A stretch of 64,000 nt of DNA from Sphingomonas crocodyli (GCF_004005865.1 NZ_SACN01000005.1:62001-126000); one strand, 5' to 3'. Positions 26,353-35,920 are shown, counted from the stretch's first letter. A program made the numbers and translations. Notes: a model not told the origin generated them from the sequence alone.

Positions 26353-27505
26353 CGCCGATCTCGATCGGGCCGATCAGTTCGCGGTAGCGCGACAGCGCGT
26401 AGCGATCGGTCATCCCCGCGATGAAATCGCCGACATGGCGCGCGCGTGCCGGATTCTCGGCAGGCAGGCTCTCGCGCCAGCCGTCGGGCAGCAGCGAGGG
26501 ATCATTGAGATAGGCATCAGCCAGTGCGGCGACGACGCGCCCCGAAAGCTCGGCGATCGCGAGTTGCTGCGGGTGGTGATAGAGATTGGCGTACATGAAG
26601 CGGGTCAGCGCCTTTTCGCGCGCCGCCATCTCGTCCGAAAAGCCGATCAAGGCGCGGCCGGCGGCGCGGACATCCTCGACCGATCCGGGCGCAGCCTCTG
26701 CAAGGCGGCGACGGCTTTCGGCGATCAGATCGTTGACCATCGCCCCGATCTGCTCGCGCACCAGTTCTCCCAGCAGGCGGTGTTCGGCGACATCCGGGTA
26801 ACGCGCTCGGGCGCGATCCCAGTTGGATGCGACAAGCGGATCCTGACGCACCTGATCGATCGTCAACAGCCCGGCGCGCACGCCATCGTCGATATCGTGA
26901 TTGTCATAGGCGATGTCGTCGGCAAGCGCCGCGACCTGCGCCTCCAGGCTGGGCCAGCTATCGAGATCGAGCGACCACGCCGCATCGATTTCCGCCATCG
27001 CCCAGCTGGGCTTTGCGAGCGGGCCGTTATGCTTGGCCAGCCCTTCGAGCGTTTCCCAACTGAGGTTCAGCCCCGGATGCGCAGGATAAGGCGCTTCGAT
27101 ATGGGTGAGCAGGCGCAGCGTATGCGCGTTATGATCGAACCCGCCTGTCGCCGTCAGTGCGCGATCCAGCGCGGTTTCTCCGGCATGGCCGAAGGGCGGA
27201 TGGCCGAGATCGTGACCCAGGCAGAGCGCCTCGGTCAGATCCTCGTTCAGCCCCAGCGCGCGGGCGATCGTGCGGCCGATCTGCGCAACCTCGATCGAGT
27301 GGGTCAGGCGGACGCGATAATGATCGCCGTCGGGCGCGACAAAGACCTGCGTCTTGTGGCGGAGACGCCGGAAACTGATCGAATGGATGATGCGATCGCG
27401 GTCGCGTTGGAATTCGTCACGAGGCCCGCGGGTTTCGGCCGATGGCGTGGCGTGGAAGCGGCCCCGGCTGCGGTAGGGATCGGCGGCGTAGGGGGCGAGC
27501 GTCAT
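26342..27505 (-). CDS. dgt: dGTPase-like deoxynucleoside triphosphohydrolase (HD domain)
   Basis: 387 residues. It hydrolyses dNTPs to nucleosides and triphosphate and helps set nucleotide pools. HD-domain metal ligands are visible in RVRLTHSIEVAQIG, CLGHDLGHPPFGHAGE and ADDIAYDNHDIDDG. The N terminus YRSRGRFHATPSAETRGPRDEFQRDRDRIIHS is characteristic of the bacterial dGTPase-like family. It is the first gene of the minus-strand run to scpB and overlaps the M28 gene by 11 bp. Confidence 0.95.
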   Translation of the reverse strand: MTLAPYAADPYRSRGRFHATPSAETRGPRDEFQRDRDRIIHSISFRRLRHKTQVFVAPDGDHYRVRLTHSIEVAQIGRTIARALGLNEDLTEALCLGHDLGHPPFGHAGETALDRALTATGGFDHNAHTLRLLTHIEAPYPAHPGLNLSWETLEGLAKHNGPLAKPSWAMAEIDAAWSLDLDSWPSLEAQVAALADDIAYDNHDIDDGVRAGLLTIDQVRQDPLVASNWDRARARYPDVAEHRLLGELVREQIGAMVNDLIAESRRRLAEAAPGSVEDVRAAGRALIGFSDEMAAREKALTRFMYANLYHHPQQLAIAELSGRVVAALADAYLNDPSLLPDGWRESLPAENPARARHVGDFIAGMTDRYALSRYRELIGPIEIGDAF

Positions 27506-27546
27506 GCTCCGCCTGATGGCGGAGCCGGGGCGTCAAGTCGAGGGGG

Positions 27547-27810
27547 TCAGCCGTTGGTGGTCGACGTATCGGCTTCGGCGCGCGCCGGCGCCGTGCGATC
27601 GTCGGCCTGCGCTTCGATGCGGGTGACGCGGGCGAGCGTGCGCCAGCTGTCGAGGCTCAACGTCGAGGTCGGATAGAGGCGTTCGGCACCGCGCGGTTCG
27701 CCATCGACGCTGTTGGCCGCCTGAACGCCCTGCGCCGCCGTGGTGGCGAAGGCCGGAACGGTGACACCCAGCAAAGCGACTGCAAGAATCGGACGGACGG
27801 CACGCAACAT
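27547..27810 (-). CDS. Small exported hypothetical protein
   Basis: 87 residues that I do not recognise. The signal peptide is MLRAVRPILAVALLGVTVPAFA, and the mature part of about 65 residues is polar, with PTSTLSLDSWRTLARVTRIEAQ as the only notable block. GGGGAGAG seven bases before ATG 27810 supports the start. It is followed 41 bp later by dgt on the same strand and is divergent from a lipoprotein gene. Probably periplasmic. Confidence 0.7.
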   Translation of the reverse strand: MLRAVRPILAVALLGVTVPAFATTAAQGVQAANSVDGEPRGAERLYPTSTLSLDSWRTLARVTRIEAQADDRTAPARAEADTSTTNG

Positions 27811-27999
27811 CGACTCTCTCCCCTGAACGAGTCGGACCTTGCCCCAGGCGCGGTTAAGAAAAGGTGTGCCCCGGTAACGAATGTTCGCAAATGGCGGATC
27901 ACCGCGACTTTCGACCAAATGGCCGATGATGGCGACGGATGGCGCGGAACCATCGCCGATGCGCGGCTTTGGCCTATCAAAAGATAAGCGAGAGGCCCG

Positions 28000-28533
28000 A
28001 TGAACCCATCCCTTCCTACTGCCCTGATGCTGGCGCTCACGCTCGGCGCGTGCAGCAGCCCCGCGCCAAATGGCGATCAATCGCGCGCCGACAATGTCGC
28101 CGAAGCCGAAAGCGGCAATACCGCGCTCAACGAGGCCGAACCCACGATCGGCGGCGACGGATCGGAGATCGTGCTGTCGTCGCTCTCCTCCGCTGACATC
28201 ACCAAGGCGAAGCTGCGGGGCGAACTCGGCTGCAGCTTCGCCAGCGCGGACGGCGGCACGCTGTTGATCGCCAAGGGCCATGTCGGATCGGACGATCCGG
28301 CTTTCGGGATCGTCAAGGTTGGCGACTATGTCGAGCAGGTCGCGACGCCCGGCGGCTATGACCATATGATCGATGGCGCGACCTTCGGCGGCAAGGGCAA
28401 GACGATCCGCATCGCGCTGACCGGCCCTGCGATCGGCAGCGGCGAATCCCCGCCGCGCCCGGCCACGCTCACCTATGATCGCGCCGACGGCGCCCAACGC
28501 GGCATCGCCGGGCAGTGGACCTGCGGCCCATAA
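28000..28533 (+). CDS. Hypothetical lipoprotein
   Basis: 177 residues. The signal peptide ends in the lipobox LGAC (cysteine about residue 18), followed by a Ser/Pro/Asp/Glu-rich linker of about 30 residues and a compact C-terminal domain with LRGELGCSFA and a final QWTCGP. The two cysteines probably form a disulfide. The pattern GELGCSFxxxxGGxLLIAKGxV is seen in sphingomonad proteins of unknown function. It is alone on its strand, with a 100-bp gap to the sulfotransferase. Membrane-anchored periplasmic location is a safe prediction; the role is unknown. Confidence 0.75.
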   Translation: MNPSLPTALMLALTLGACSSPAPNGDQSRADNVAEAESGNTALNEAEPTIGGDGSEIVLSSLSSADITKAKLRGELGCSFASADGGTLLIAKGHVGSDDPAFGIVKVGDYVEQVATPGGYDHMIDGATFGGKGKTIRIALTGPAIGSGESPPRPATLTYDRADGAQRGIAGQWTCGP

Positions 28534-28633
28534 GCGCTTCCGGCTGACCGGAGCCGGGCGTTCCGGCAGATGCATCGCGCCGCAAAGGCCATAGCCTGCC
28601 CCGCGAAGGACAAGAGCGGGAGAGACGAGAGCG

Positions 28634-29884
28634 ATGACGTGGGATCCGGGCGCAAGGCCGGCATGGGTGCAGCACGCCATCAATGGAGAAGGCGGCCCGA
28701 TCTACGCGATCGCGCGCCAGCCCCTGATCGTCGACGAACTGCTGGCCGAGGCCGAGCTGACCACCGGGCTTTCCGATTGGGGTCCGGACGATTTCCGCGA
28801 GCCGCTCGATGTCTTCATCGCCGCGATCGAGGCGGAGGCGAACCTGCATCCGGCGGGACGGCTGCGGCTGCGTGGTGAGGTGATGCACGCGCTAGAAAAC
28901 CGCCTGCGTCACTACCGTTACCTTGCCGACAATCCCACCGTGCTGAACGAAAGGATCGTCGCGCCGATCATCGTGACGGGCAGCCCGCGGGCAGGCACAT
29001 CGATGATGCACGAACTGATCGCGCTGCTGCCCAACATGCGCGCGCCGGTGACGTGGGAATATTGGTGGCCGACGCCCTTTACCAATCATCGCGGCGGGCG
29101 CGATCCGCGGATCGAACTGGCCAATGCGGACGTGCGCCTGCTCGCCGAACTGTCCGTGGCGATGGACGGCATCCACACCTATGGTGGGCTGCAACTGCGT
29201 GAAGACCCGTCGGCGATGCTGCCCACCTTCCGCGCCGATCCGCTTTGGACCTATTCGCGTGTGCCATCCTACGATCGCTGGATTCAGGCGAACGGGCTGC
29301 GGCCGGGCTATGAATATCATCGGCAGGTGCTCCAGATCCTCCAGCATCAGGCGCAGGACAATCGAACCTGGGTGATCAAGGCGCCGTCGCACCTCGGCTA
29401 TCTCGAACTGATGCTCGAACTCTATCCCGATGCGCGGATCGTGGTGTGCCATCGCGATCCGATGGCGATGATCAGCTCCGTCTCCAGCCTGATCGCCACC
29501 CTGCGCTGGAGCAGCGCCGAGGGCGTCGATTTCAAGGAGGTGGCGCGCGAAAGCATGGACCAGTTCGGGCGCAATCTCGACGCGGTGCTCGACATGCGCA
29601 AACGCGGCGTGCTGACCGACGATCGCTGCATCGACGTGACGTTCGATCGCTTCACCGGCGACCAGGCGGGCGCGGTGAAGGCGATCGCCGAACGCTTCGG
29701 CATCCCCTTCCCCGCCGCAACCGAACAGGCGCTGGCCGACCACCTCGCTGCCAAGCCGCGCGGGCGTCACGGCGGCCACGCCCACAGCGTCGACGCGCTG
29801 GGCATGGATATCGCCGCCGAACGCGCGCGCTTCGCCGATTACATGACCTATTTCCACGTCCGGCCCGAAGAAGCCGGCGACTGA
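28634..29884 (+). CDS. Sulfotransferase family protein
   Basis: 416 residues. The PAPS-binding 5' phosphosulfate loop is IVTGSPRAGTSMMHELIALLP (about 116-136), and the 3'-phosphate motif is IVVCHRDPMAMISSVSSLI (about 273-291). The middle HLGYLELMLELYPDARI is typical of the Sulfotransfer_3-like group that is abundant in sphingomonads. It would transfer sulfate to, or bind, a hydroxylated small molecule. It is cotranscribed with the DUF1214-like gene 13 bp downstream, and the two recur together in sterol- and aromatic-degrading sphingomonads (inference from memory). Confidence 0.88.
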   Translation: MTWDPGARPAWVQHAINGEGGPIYAIARQPLIVDELLAEAELTTGLSDWGPDDFREPLDVFIAAIEAEANLHPAGRLRLRGEVMHALENRLRHYRYLADNPTVLNERIVAPIIVTGSPRAGTSMMHELIALLPNMRAPVTWEYWWPTPFTNHRGGRDPRIELANADVRLLAELSVAMDGIHTYGGLQLREDPSAMLPTFRADPLWTYSRVPSYDRWIQANGLRPGYEYHRQVLQILQHQAQDNRTWVIKAPSHLGYLELMLELYPDARIVVCHRDPMAMISSVSSLIATLRWSSAEGVDFKEVARESMDQFGRNLDAVLDMRKRGVLTDDRCIDVTFDRFTGDQAGAVKAIAERFGIPFPAATEQALADHLAAKPRGRHGGHAHSVDALGMDIAAERARFADYMTYFHVRPEEAGD

Positions 29885-29897
29885 CGGGAGAGCAAGG

Positions 29898-31070
29898 ATG
29901 AACGGCAGCGATCTGACCAGCGGCCAGGCATGGCGCGATTTCTGCGCGCGCATCTCCGATCTGGGCGACAAGATCTTCGAGCCCGGCAAGGACTATAGCG
30001 AGGCGGATCGCGCCGAAGGCTATCGCCACCTGCTCAATCAGGTCGCCTGCTGGAGCACCTATGCATTGGGCAGCAGCGATGCGGCCCAGCCCTTGCTGTT
30101 CCGCCACAACGACCTCGTCTATCGCTGGGGCGGGCCGAACGTCGATCAGAACGCACGGCGCACCACCATTTCGGGCAAGCACACCTATCGCCTCTCCGGA
30201 TCGATGGGTGCGTGCGAGGAATTTGCGGTGCAGGCCAAGCGCGGGGAGATGCACAACAAGGGCGGCGGCGGGGTCGACGTGACTTTGTGGGCGTCCGATC
30301 TCGGCATCGGGCCGGGCGATGCGTTCGACATCCTGATCTCGTCCGATCCGGCCGACAATCCGACGCTGCTGATGAGCCCGGATTCGAGCCTGCTCCACGT
30401 CCGCGATTATTATTATGACTGGCAGTCGGCCGAACCCGCGACCTTCGTCATCGAGCGGATCGACCGGATCGACACGCCCGGCCGCGCTACACCCGATCGG
30501 GTTGCGGGAATGCTCGACACCGCTTTGGGGCAGATCGAGAATTCGATGCTCTACTGGCCGCCCTATCAAGAGGCGCGCCGCGCGGAGGCTCCCCTCAACG
30601 AATTCAGCACGCCGGGCCTTGTCGCCGAAGGTGTCGGCGATCTCTTCTATTCGCACTGTTTCGTGCGGATCGAGCCGGACGAGGCGCTGGTCGTCACGGT
30701 GCGGCCGGACGATGCCGCGCACTGGAACCTGCAGCTTTATATGCGCGAATGGTATGAGCCGCTCGACCACGTCAACCGCGTCACCCACCTCAACGAGGCG
30801 CTGGCCGAGCGCGACGCCGACGGATCGGTGCGGATCGCGATCAGCGCGCGCGACCCCGGCATCGCCAACTGGCTCGACACCGAAGGCCGCGTCGAAGTGA
30901 TGGCGACAAGCCGCTGGACCAAACCCGACGGCATGCCCCTGATCACCACGCAGCGCGTCAAGCTCTCCGATCTCGACGCGCTGAACCTAGGACCCAAGGT
31001 CGATGCCGAGGCGCGTCACCAGCAGATCGAAGCGCGGCGCTCGCACCTGGCATGGCGGTGCCACTGCTGA
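29898..31070 (+). CDS. DUF1214-like domain protein, sulfotransferase partner
   Basis: 390 residues without signal peptide or membrane segments. The C-terminal half fits DUF1214: WNLQLYMREWYEPLDHVNRVTHLNEA, then DADGSVRIAISARDPGIANWLDTEGRVEVMATSRW, where the DG and DPGxxNWLDTxG blocks are the family hallmark. The N-terminal half has YRWGGPNVDQNARRTTISGKHTYRLSGSMGACEEFAVQ. Biochemical activity of the family is not established. The 13-bp spacing implies coupling to the sulfotransferase. Confidence 0.75.
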   Translation: MNGSDLTSGQAWRDFCARISDLGDKIFEPGKDYSEADRAEGYRHLLNQVACWSTYALGSSDAAQPLLFRHNDLVYRWGGPNVDQNARRTTISGKHTYRLSGSMGACEEFAVQAKRGEMHNKGGGGVDVTLWASDLGIGPGDAFDILISSDPADNPTLLMSPDSSLLHVRDYYYDWQSAEPATFVIERIDRIDTPGRATPDRVAGMLDTALGQIENSMLYWPPYQEARRAEAPLNEFSTPGLVAEGVGDLFYSHCFVRIEPDEALVVTVRPDDAAHWNLQLYMREWYEPLDHVNRVTHLNEALAERDADGSVRIAISARDPGIANWLDTEGRVEVMATSRWTKPDGMPLITTQRVKLSDLDALNLGPKVDAEARHQQIEARRSHLAWRCHC

Positions 31071-31094
31071 CGGTGCGATGCGCCGCGTCTCGGT

Positions 31095-31541
31095 TCACGG
31101 CTTGGCCGACACCGGCAGGCGGAACGGCGCGCCTAGGCGATTGAACGCGTTCATCGCGGCGATCGCGAGCGTCAGATCGACCAGATCCTTGTCACCGAAC
31201 ACCGCGGCTGCGGCCGCATAGGCTTCGTCCGACGCGTGGGTAACGCTGACATTGGTCACTTCCTCCGCCCAGGCGAGTGCGGCGCGATATTGATCGCTGA
31301 ACAGGTGCGGCACTTCCTTCCACACCGGCACCAACGTCACCTTGTCGACCGACATCGTCTTGCGCAGATCGCGGCTGTGCATGTCGATGCAATAGGCGCA
31401 GCCGTTGATTTGCGACACGCGCAGGAAGATCAGGTGGATGAGTTCTTCGGGCAGGTTGGTGCCCTTGGTGACGTAATGATGCACGCCGAACAGCGCCTTC
31501 GCGCCTTCGGGGGCGACTTCGAACCATTTCAGGCGATCCAT
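31095..31541 (-). CDS. AhpD-like carboxymuconolactone decarboxylase-family protein
   Basis: 148 residues with the redox motif NGCAYCIDMHSRDLRK (C-x-x-C and a His three residues on), which marks AhpD-type alkylhydroperoxidase activity. MDRLKWFEVAPEGAKALFGVHHYV and FNRLGAPFRLPV are the conserved ends of this subgroup. ATG 31541 with AAGGAC eight bases upstream fits better than starts further out. It stands alone, divergent from the GGDEF-like gene. Probably a cytosolic antioxidant protein. Confidence 0.87.
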   Translation of the reverse strand: MDRLKWFEVAPEGAKALFGVHHYVTKGTNLPEELIHLIFLRVSQINGCAYCIDMHSRDLRKTMSVDKVTLVPVWKEVPHLFSDQYRAALAWAEEVTNVSVTHASDEAYAAAAAVFGDKDLVDLTLAIAAMNAFNRLGAPFRLPVSAKP

Positions 31542-31722
31542 GATGATGTCCTTTCCGTCAGAGCTGAGCATTGGCGCTCGCTTCGTTGACGGGGCGGGAC
31601 GGCGCGGTGTGACATCACCCACCAAAAACATTCTCACGAACCCAAATTAGGACAGATCCGCCGTATCAGCGGCGTCGATTTTTCGCTATTTTCCTTAATA
31701 TTCTGAGGGGGTTCGGGGATTA

Positions 31723-32781
31723 ATGGGGGACGGCTTCGCCTTCCTGTTTCCAATCATGTTCATCACACTGGCGGGCATGTTCCTGCTGGTGTGGCGCTGG
31801 GGTGCGCCGATTGCCAAGTGGTGGGGGCTCGGATTTCTGTGCTCGGGCCTGGCGGCGAGCGTGCCCGCGCTGCCCAATGTGATCCCGATGATCGTGCGCG
31901 GGACGATCGCCAACGCGCTGTTCGGCCTCGCCTTCTTCCACTTCGGCGGCGCGTTGCTGCGCAGGGCCAATGCACCGTTGATGACGGGGGTGCGCATCGC
32001 GATCCTCGTCGTTTCGGTCGGGGGCGCGGTGTTCGGGCTGGCGATCCGCAACCTCCACCTGCAGATCTTCGCATCGGACCTCGGTTGCGCCATCCTGATG
32101 GGGATCGGCCTTCCGGCGACGACCAGGCGCCTGCGCGACCTGATGGACTGCGCGCTGTTCGCGATCGTCGCGCTGGTGACGTTCGAAACCTTCCTGCAGG
32201 CCGTGACCGTCACGATCACGCTGCCCGAACAGGATGGCACGGGCGTCTATATGACGAGCACCTATGCCTTCCTGATGCAGAGCAGCGCGGTGGTGCTGGG
32301 GCTGATCCACGCGCTCGTCGCTTTGGCGTCGGCGGTGCTCGATCGGATCGATGCCGATCGGCAGGCGGACCTGCGCGATCCGCTGACCGGGCTGACCACG
32401 CGGCCGGGGCTGGATCGCGCGTTGCGGGCACGGCCGCGCGGCCCCGATTCCAGCTTCGTCATCTGCGAGGTCGACAATCTGCGGCAGGCCAACGAACTGT
32501 TCGGCCCGCAGGCGTCCGAACGGATCATCGTGCGGATCGCCGATCTGGTCCGTATGGAAATCCCAACCGGGGGCGTTGCCGCCCGCGTCGGCGACCAGCG
32601 CTTCGTGATCTACGTGCCGACGGGCGGGAAGGCCGTGGCCAATCCGATCGCCGATCGGCTGCGCAACGCCATCTATCGTTATGACTGGAGCGGCAGCGGC
32701 GTGACCCCGTCGGCGCTTGGCGGCCTCAGCCTGGCTGCCCTGCTATCGATCGAATGCCGGGTGCAGACCGAGCCGCTTTAA
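31723..32781 (+). CDS. Membrane protein with degenerate GGDEF domain
   Basis: 352 residues. Six or seven membrane helices fill the first 205 residues, followed by a GGDEF-like domain opening with the classic linker DADRQADLRDPLTGLTTRPGLDRAL (about 206-230). The catalytic signature that should read R-x-GGDEF is RVGDQRF here (GDQRF at 290-294), so the metal- and GTP-binding residues are lost. The upstream EVDNLRQANELFGPQASERII keeps the family shape. Diguanylate cyclase activity is unlikely; GTP or c-di-GMP sensing, or a structural role, is possible. GAGGGGG before ATG 31723 fixes the start. Its stop overlaps the stop of the convergent TPR-SPOR gene. Confidence 0.82.
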   Translation: MGDGFAFLFPIMFITLAGMFLLVWRWGAPIAKWWGLGFLCSGLAASVPALPNVIPMIVRGTIANALFGLAFFHFGGALLRRANAPLMTGVRIAILVVSVGGAVFGLAIRNLHLQIFASDLGCAILMGIGLPATTRRLRDLMDCALFAIVALVTFETFLQAVTVTITLPEQDGTGVYMTSTYAFLMQSSAVVLGLIHALVALASAVLDRIDADRQADLRDPLTGLTTRPGLDRALRARPRGPDSSFVICEVDNLRQANELFGPQASERIIVRIADLVRMEIPTGGVAARVGDQRFVIYVPTGGKAVANPIADRLRNAIYRYDWSGSGVTPSALGGLSLAALLSIECRVQTEPL

Positions 32782-34187
32782 TTGAGCCGCTCGACCTTCT
32801 GCCCTGCGCCGGTCGTGACCGGCACGGTGCCCCAGCCCGCCTTGCGCGCATCGTTGACGAAGTCCTGCGCGGCATCCTTCGACGCGAAGGGGCCGACGAG
32901 CAGGCGGTTCGTCGCCTTATAGGGCATCGTCCACGGTGATTTGCCGGCCAGTTGCTTGGGATGCGCCTTCTTCTGCTTGTCCCATTCCTTGTCGAGATCG
33001 GGCTTGTACGATCCGCTGGCGATCTGGACCCAGAAACGACCGGGTTCGGAGGCGCGGGCCTTAGCCTCCTCCTTCTCTTTCTTCTTTTTGTCCGCCGCAG
33101 CCTTTTCGGCGGCCGCCTTGCGAGCCTCGGCGCGCTTCACCTCCGCCTCGCGCTTGGCCTCACCGGCCATCGACTGAGCTTCGGTCGGCGTCTGGGGCTT
33201 TTCGATCGACAAGGTCTTGCCCGTCGTCGGATCGACGATCGGCGCGGTGACGACGCCCGTGCTGGACGCGGTGTTCGCTTCGGCCGTACGCGGGGGCGCA
33301 AGCGCGCGGCTCGGTGCGGGCGCCGCGACAACGGGCGAACCCTTGGTCGAGGTCGGCGAACTCATCGACGCCAACTTGGGCGCCTTGTCTTCCGGGAAGT
33401 GACCGAAATGGACCGCGGCCGCCTTTTCAGCCGACTTGAGCGTGGCCAGTCGCCCGAGGAAGGGGCGAAGCTGATCGGCCTGATAGCGCGGCAGCACGGC
33501 ATAGGCCGCCTGTTCGGCGCCCGGCGTATCGCCGGTCATCGCCAGTACGAAGGCGCGCACGCGCCACGCCGGTATGTCCTGCCGCCGGAGCAGCGGATCG
33601 AGGATCGCCAGCGCACCGGCCTTGTCGCCCGCAATGCCCAGCGACAGCGCCATGCGCCGGGTCGCCTCCGCATTCTGGCCGGCGCGCAGGGCGATGCCAT
33701 ATTCGGTCTGGGCGCGCTTGGTATCGCCACGCAGGTCATAAGCCAGCCCGCGATCGAGCGCGATGCTGGCGGGTAGCACGCCAAGATCGAGCGCATCGTT
33801 GAACATGCGCAAAGCCGCCTGCGGCTGTTCCTTCTGGACCAGTGCAGAGCCGAGGCCGGCCTTCACCTTGCCGTTCTTCGGCGCGATCTTTTCGGCACGA
33901 ACGTAGAAATTGATCGCGGCATCGGCATCGCCAACCGCGAGCGCGGCATCGCCCGCCCCCGTCAGCGCCTCCAGATCACCCGGATCGCGCGCGAGGACGC
34001 GCAGGTAGCGCGCCAGCGCCTCGGCCGGATCGTTGCGCGCCATCGCGTCGCGCGCCTGCGCCATCGGATCGACAATGATCGGCTCGCTGGCCTGATCGAT
34101 GGCGGTGTCGGGGCCGACCTCCTGCGCCTGCGCGGTTGCGGTGAGTGCGAGGAGCAGCGACGGAGCGAGGAGGAGACTACGTATCAT
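32778..34187 (-). CDS. TPR and SPOR-domain periplasmic protein
   Basis: 469 residues. A signal peptide (MIRSLLLAPSLLLALTATAQAQ) is followed by TPR repeats over about 45-260 (ARYLRVLARDPGDLEALTGAGDAAL, AINFYVRAEKIAPKNGKVKAGLGSAL and others). A basic Ala/Lys-rich helical stretch (AEVKRAEARKAAAEKAAADKKKKEKE, possible coiled coil) leads to a C-terminal SPOR domain (GRFWVQIASGSYKPDLDKEW to QKVERLN). It should bind septal peptidoglycan and scaffold partners. It lies immediately downstream of the dcw terminator on the same strand, consistent with a division-related role. Confidence 0.9.
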   Translation of the reverse strand: MIRSLLLAPSLLLALTATAQAQEVGPDTAIDQASEPIIVDPMAQARDAMARNDPAEALARYLRVLARDPGDLEALTGAGDAALAVGDADAAINFYVRAEKIAPKNGKVKAGLGSALVQKEQPQAALRMFNDALDLGVLPASIALDRGLAYDLRGDTKRAQTEYGIALRAGQNAEATRRMALSLGIAGDKAGALAILDPLLRRQDIPAWRVRAFVLAMTGDTPGAEQAAYAVLPRYQADQLRPFLGRLATLKSAEKAAAVHFGHFPEDKAPKLASMSSPTSTKGSPVVAAPAPSRALAPPRTAEANTASSTGVVTAPIVDPTTGKTLSIEKPQTPTEAQSMAGEAKREAEVKRAEARKAAAEKAAADKKKKEKEEAKARASEPGRFWVQIASGSYKPDLDKEWDKQKKAHPKQLAGKSPWTMPYKATNRLLVGPFASKDAAQDFVNDARKAGWGTVPVTTGAGQKVERLN

Positions 34188-34271
34188 GGGGATGCGGCGC
34201 TTAAAGCCCTTCGCGACCTGATCCGCAAGGCGATAGTGCGGGCCTGACGTCGAAACGGGTGGGACCAGCGC

Positions 34272-34305
34272 CAATCAGAAAGCCCCTCCGCAAAGGGAGG
34301 GGCTT
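34272..34305 (-). terminator. Rho-independent terminator of the dcw operon
   Basis: On the minus strand, AAGCCCCTCC pairs with GGAGGGGCTT (34305-34296 with 34289-34280) around a CTTTGC loop, followed by TTTCTGATT. It lies 8 bp beyond the ftsZ stop and separates the division cluster from the TPR-SPOR gene. Confidence 0.88.
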
Positions 34306-34312
34306 GATCCGA

Positions 34313-35797
34313 TTACTGGTTGCTCTGGCGGTTCAGAAAGCGCGGAACGCTGCTTTCCGACGGCGCATCGGCATCATTGTCGACCTGCGCCTTGGCGGCG
34401 CCGCGGGCGATGTTCGACATACGCTCGAACAGGGTCGCGCTGCCGGCCGAACGCGGACGCGCTTCGGCCTGCGGCTCGGCGACCCAGCGGCGGGTGCCGG
34501 CATCGGCTTCCGGCTCCGGCGCGGGCTGCGCGGGGGCGGGAACGACCGCCTCAGCACCCAGCAGCAGTTCGTCGCTGAACAGCGAGGATGCGGGCTCGGG
34601 CGCCTGCGGCGCTGCGGCGGGTTCGGGCGCGACGAGCGTCAGCGGCTCTTCGTCCTCAACCTTCGCGATCGGCTCGGCCGGCGGCTCGATGATCGTGGTC
34701 GGCTGCGGCGGCGCGGGCGCGATCGAAACCGCCGGCTGCGGGATGGCAACGGCGGGCTTCTCCTCGCCACCACGCGGCGGGGTGCGCGGCGCGAAGCTCA
34801 GCGGCTTGGCAGGCTCGGCCATCGTGCCGGCATCGGCTTCGATGCCGGTCGCGACCACCGAGACGCGGATCATGCCGTCCAGATCGTTGTTGAACGCCGA
34901 ACCCCAGATGATGTTCGCGTCCGGATCGACCAGTTCGCGGATATGGTTGGCGGCCTCGTCGACCTCCATCAGGCGCATGTCCTCGCCACCCGTGATCGAA
35001 ACGATGACGCCCTTGGCGCCCTTCATCGACACGCCGTCGAGCAGCGGGTTGGCGATCGCCTTCTCCGCCGCCTCGATCGCGCGATTGTCGCCGGTCGCTT
35101 CGCCGGTACCCATCATCGCCTTGCCCATTTCGGACATGACCGAGCGGACGTCGGCAAAGTCGAGGTTGATCAGGCCGGGCATGACCATCAGATCGGTGAT
35201 GCCGCGCACGCCCTGCTGCAGCACCTGATCCGCCATCTGGAACGCTTCCTTGAAGGTCGTGTTCGGGTTGGCGATCAGGAACAGGTTCTGGTTCGGGATG
35301 ACGATCAGCGTGTCGACGTGCTTCTGAAGCTCCTCGATGCCGGCATCGGCCGACTTCATGCGGCGCGAACCTTCGAAGCTGAACGGCTTGGTGACGACGC
35401 CGACGGTGAGGATGCCCTTGTCACGGGCGAGCTTGGCGATGACCGGCGCCGCGCCCGTTCCCGTGCCGCCGCCCATGCCGGCGGCGATGAAGCACATGTG
35501 CGAACCTTCGAGCGCCTTTTCGACCATCTCCATCGTCTCTTCGGCGGCGGCGCGGCCGATTTCCGGGCGCGAACCGGCGCCGAGACCCTGGGTGATCTTG
35601 AGGCCAAGCTGGATGCGGCGCTCCGCCGGCGAGGCATTGAGCGCCTGCGCATCGGTGTTCGCGACGATGAAATCGACGCCCTGAACGTCCGAAACGATCA
35701 TGTTGGCGATCGCGTTTCCACCGGCGCCGCCGACGCCGATCACGCTGATACGGGGCTTCAGCTCGTCAACCTGCGGCCGCATGAATTCGATGGTCAT
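34313..35797 (-). CDS. ftsZ: Cell division protein FtsZ
   Basis: 494 residues, the tubulin-like GTPase that forms the division ring. The tubulin signature GGGTGTG is at 109-115, and [17 protein letters not shown] begins the nucleotide fold. The C-terminal peptide SVPRFLNRQ, which binds FtsA, is preceded by a Pro/Ala/Glu-rich linker of about 160 residues. The linker explains the length, as in other alphaproteobacteria. ATG 35797 is favoured over ATG 35803 because GGGGAG is seven bases before it. Unlike the rest of the cluster it is separated from ftsA, by 169 bp, so it probably has its own promoter. Confidence 0.97.
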   Translation of the reverse strand: MTIEFMRPQVDELKPRISVIGVGGAGGNAIANMIVSDVQGVDFIVANTDAQALNASPAERRIQLGLKITQGLGAGSRPEIGRAAAEETMEMVEKALEGSHMCFIAAGMGGGTGTGAAPVIAKLARDKGILTVGVVTKPFSFEGSRRMKSADAGIEELQKHVDTLIVIPNQNLFLIANPNTTFKEAFQMADQVLQQGVRGITDLMVMPGLINLDFADVRSVMSEMGKAMMGTGEATGDNRAIEAAEKAIANPLLDGVSMKGAKGVIVSITGGEDMRLMEVDEAANHIRELVDPDANIIWGSAFNNDLDGMIRVSVVATGIEADAGTMAEPAKPLSFAPRTPPRGGEEKPAVAIPQPAVSIAPAPPQPTTIIEPPAEPIAKVEDEEPLTLVAPEPAAAPQAPEPASSLFSDELLLGAEAVVPAPAQPAPEPEADAGTRRWVAEPQAEARPRSAGSATLFERMSNIARGAAKAQVDNDADAPSESSVPRFLNRQSNQ

Positions 35798-35905
35798 ATT
35801 CATTCTCCCCTGCCGCCGCACTCGCCAGAACGCCGACGCAAATCACCTGCAATGAATCTTGCCCCAACCGATTCGCCGAATCACGCGAAAAGTTTGGGAC
35901 AGGTC

Positions 35906-35920
35906 AATTTTCAAGGTTAA
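35906..35920 (-). promoter_or_regulatory. CtrA-like half-site in the ftsA-ftsZ gap
   Basis: On the minus strand the 169-bp gap reads TTAACCTTGAAAATT: TTAA, seven bases, then AATT. The CtrA consensus of alphaproteobacteria is TTAA-N7-TTAA, so one half is perfect and the other degenerate. A TTGACC follows 1 bp further on and could be a -35 element. CtrA control of ftsZ is known in Caulobacter; applying it here is inference. Confidence 0.4.
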
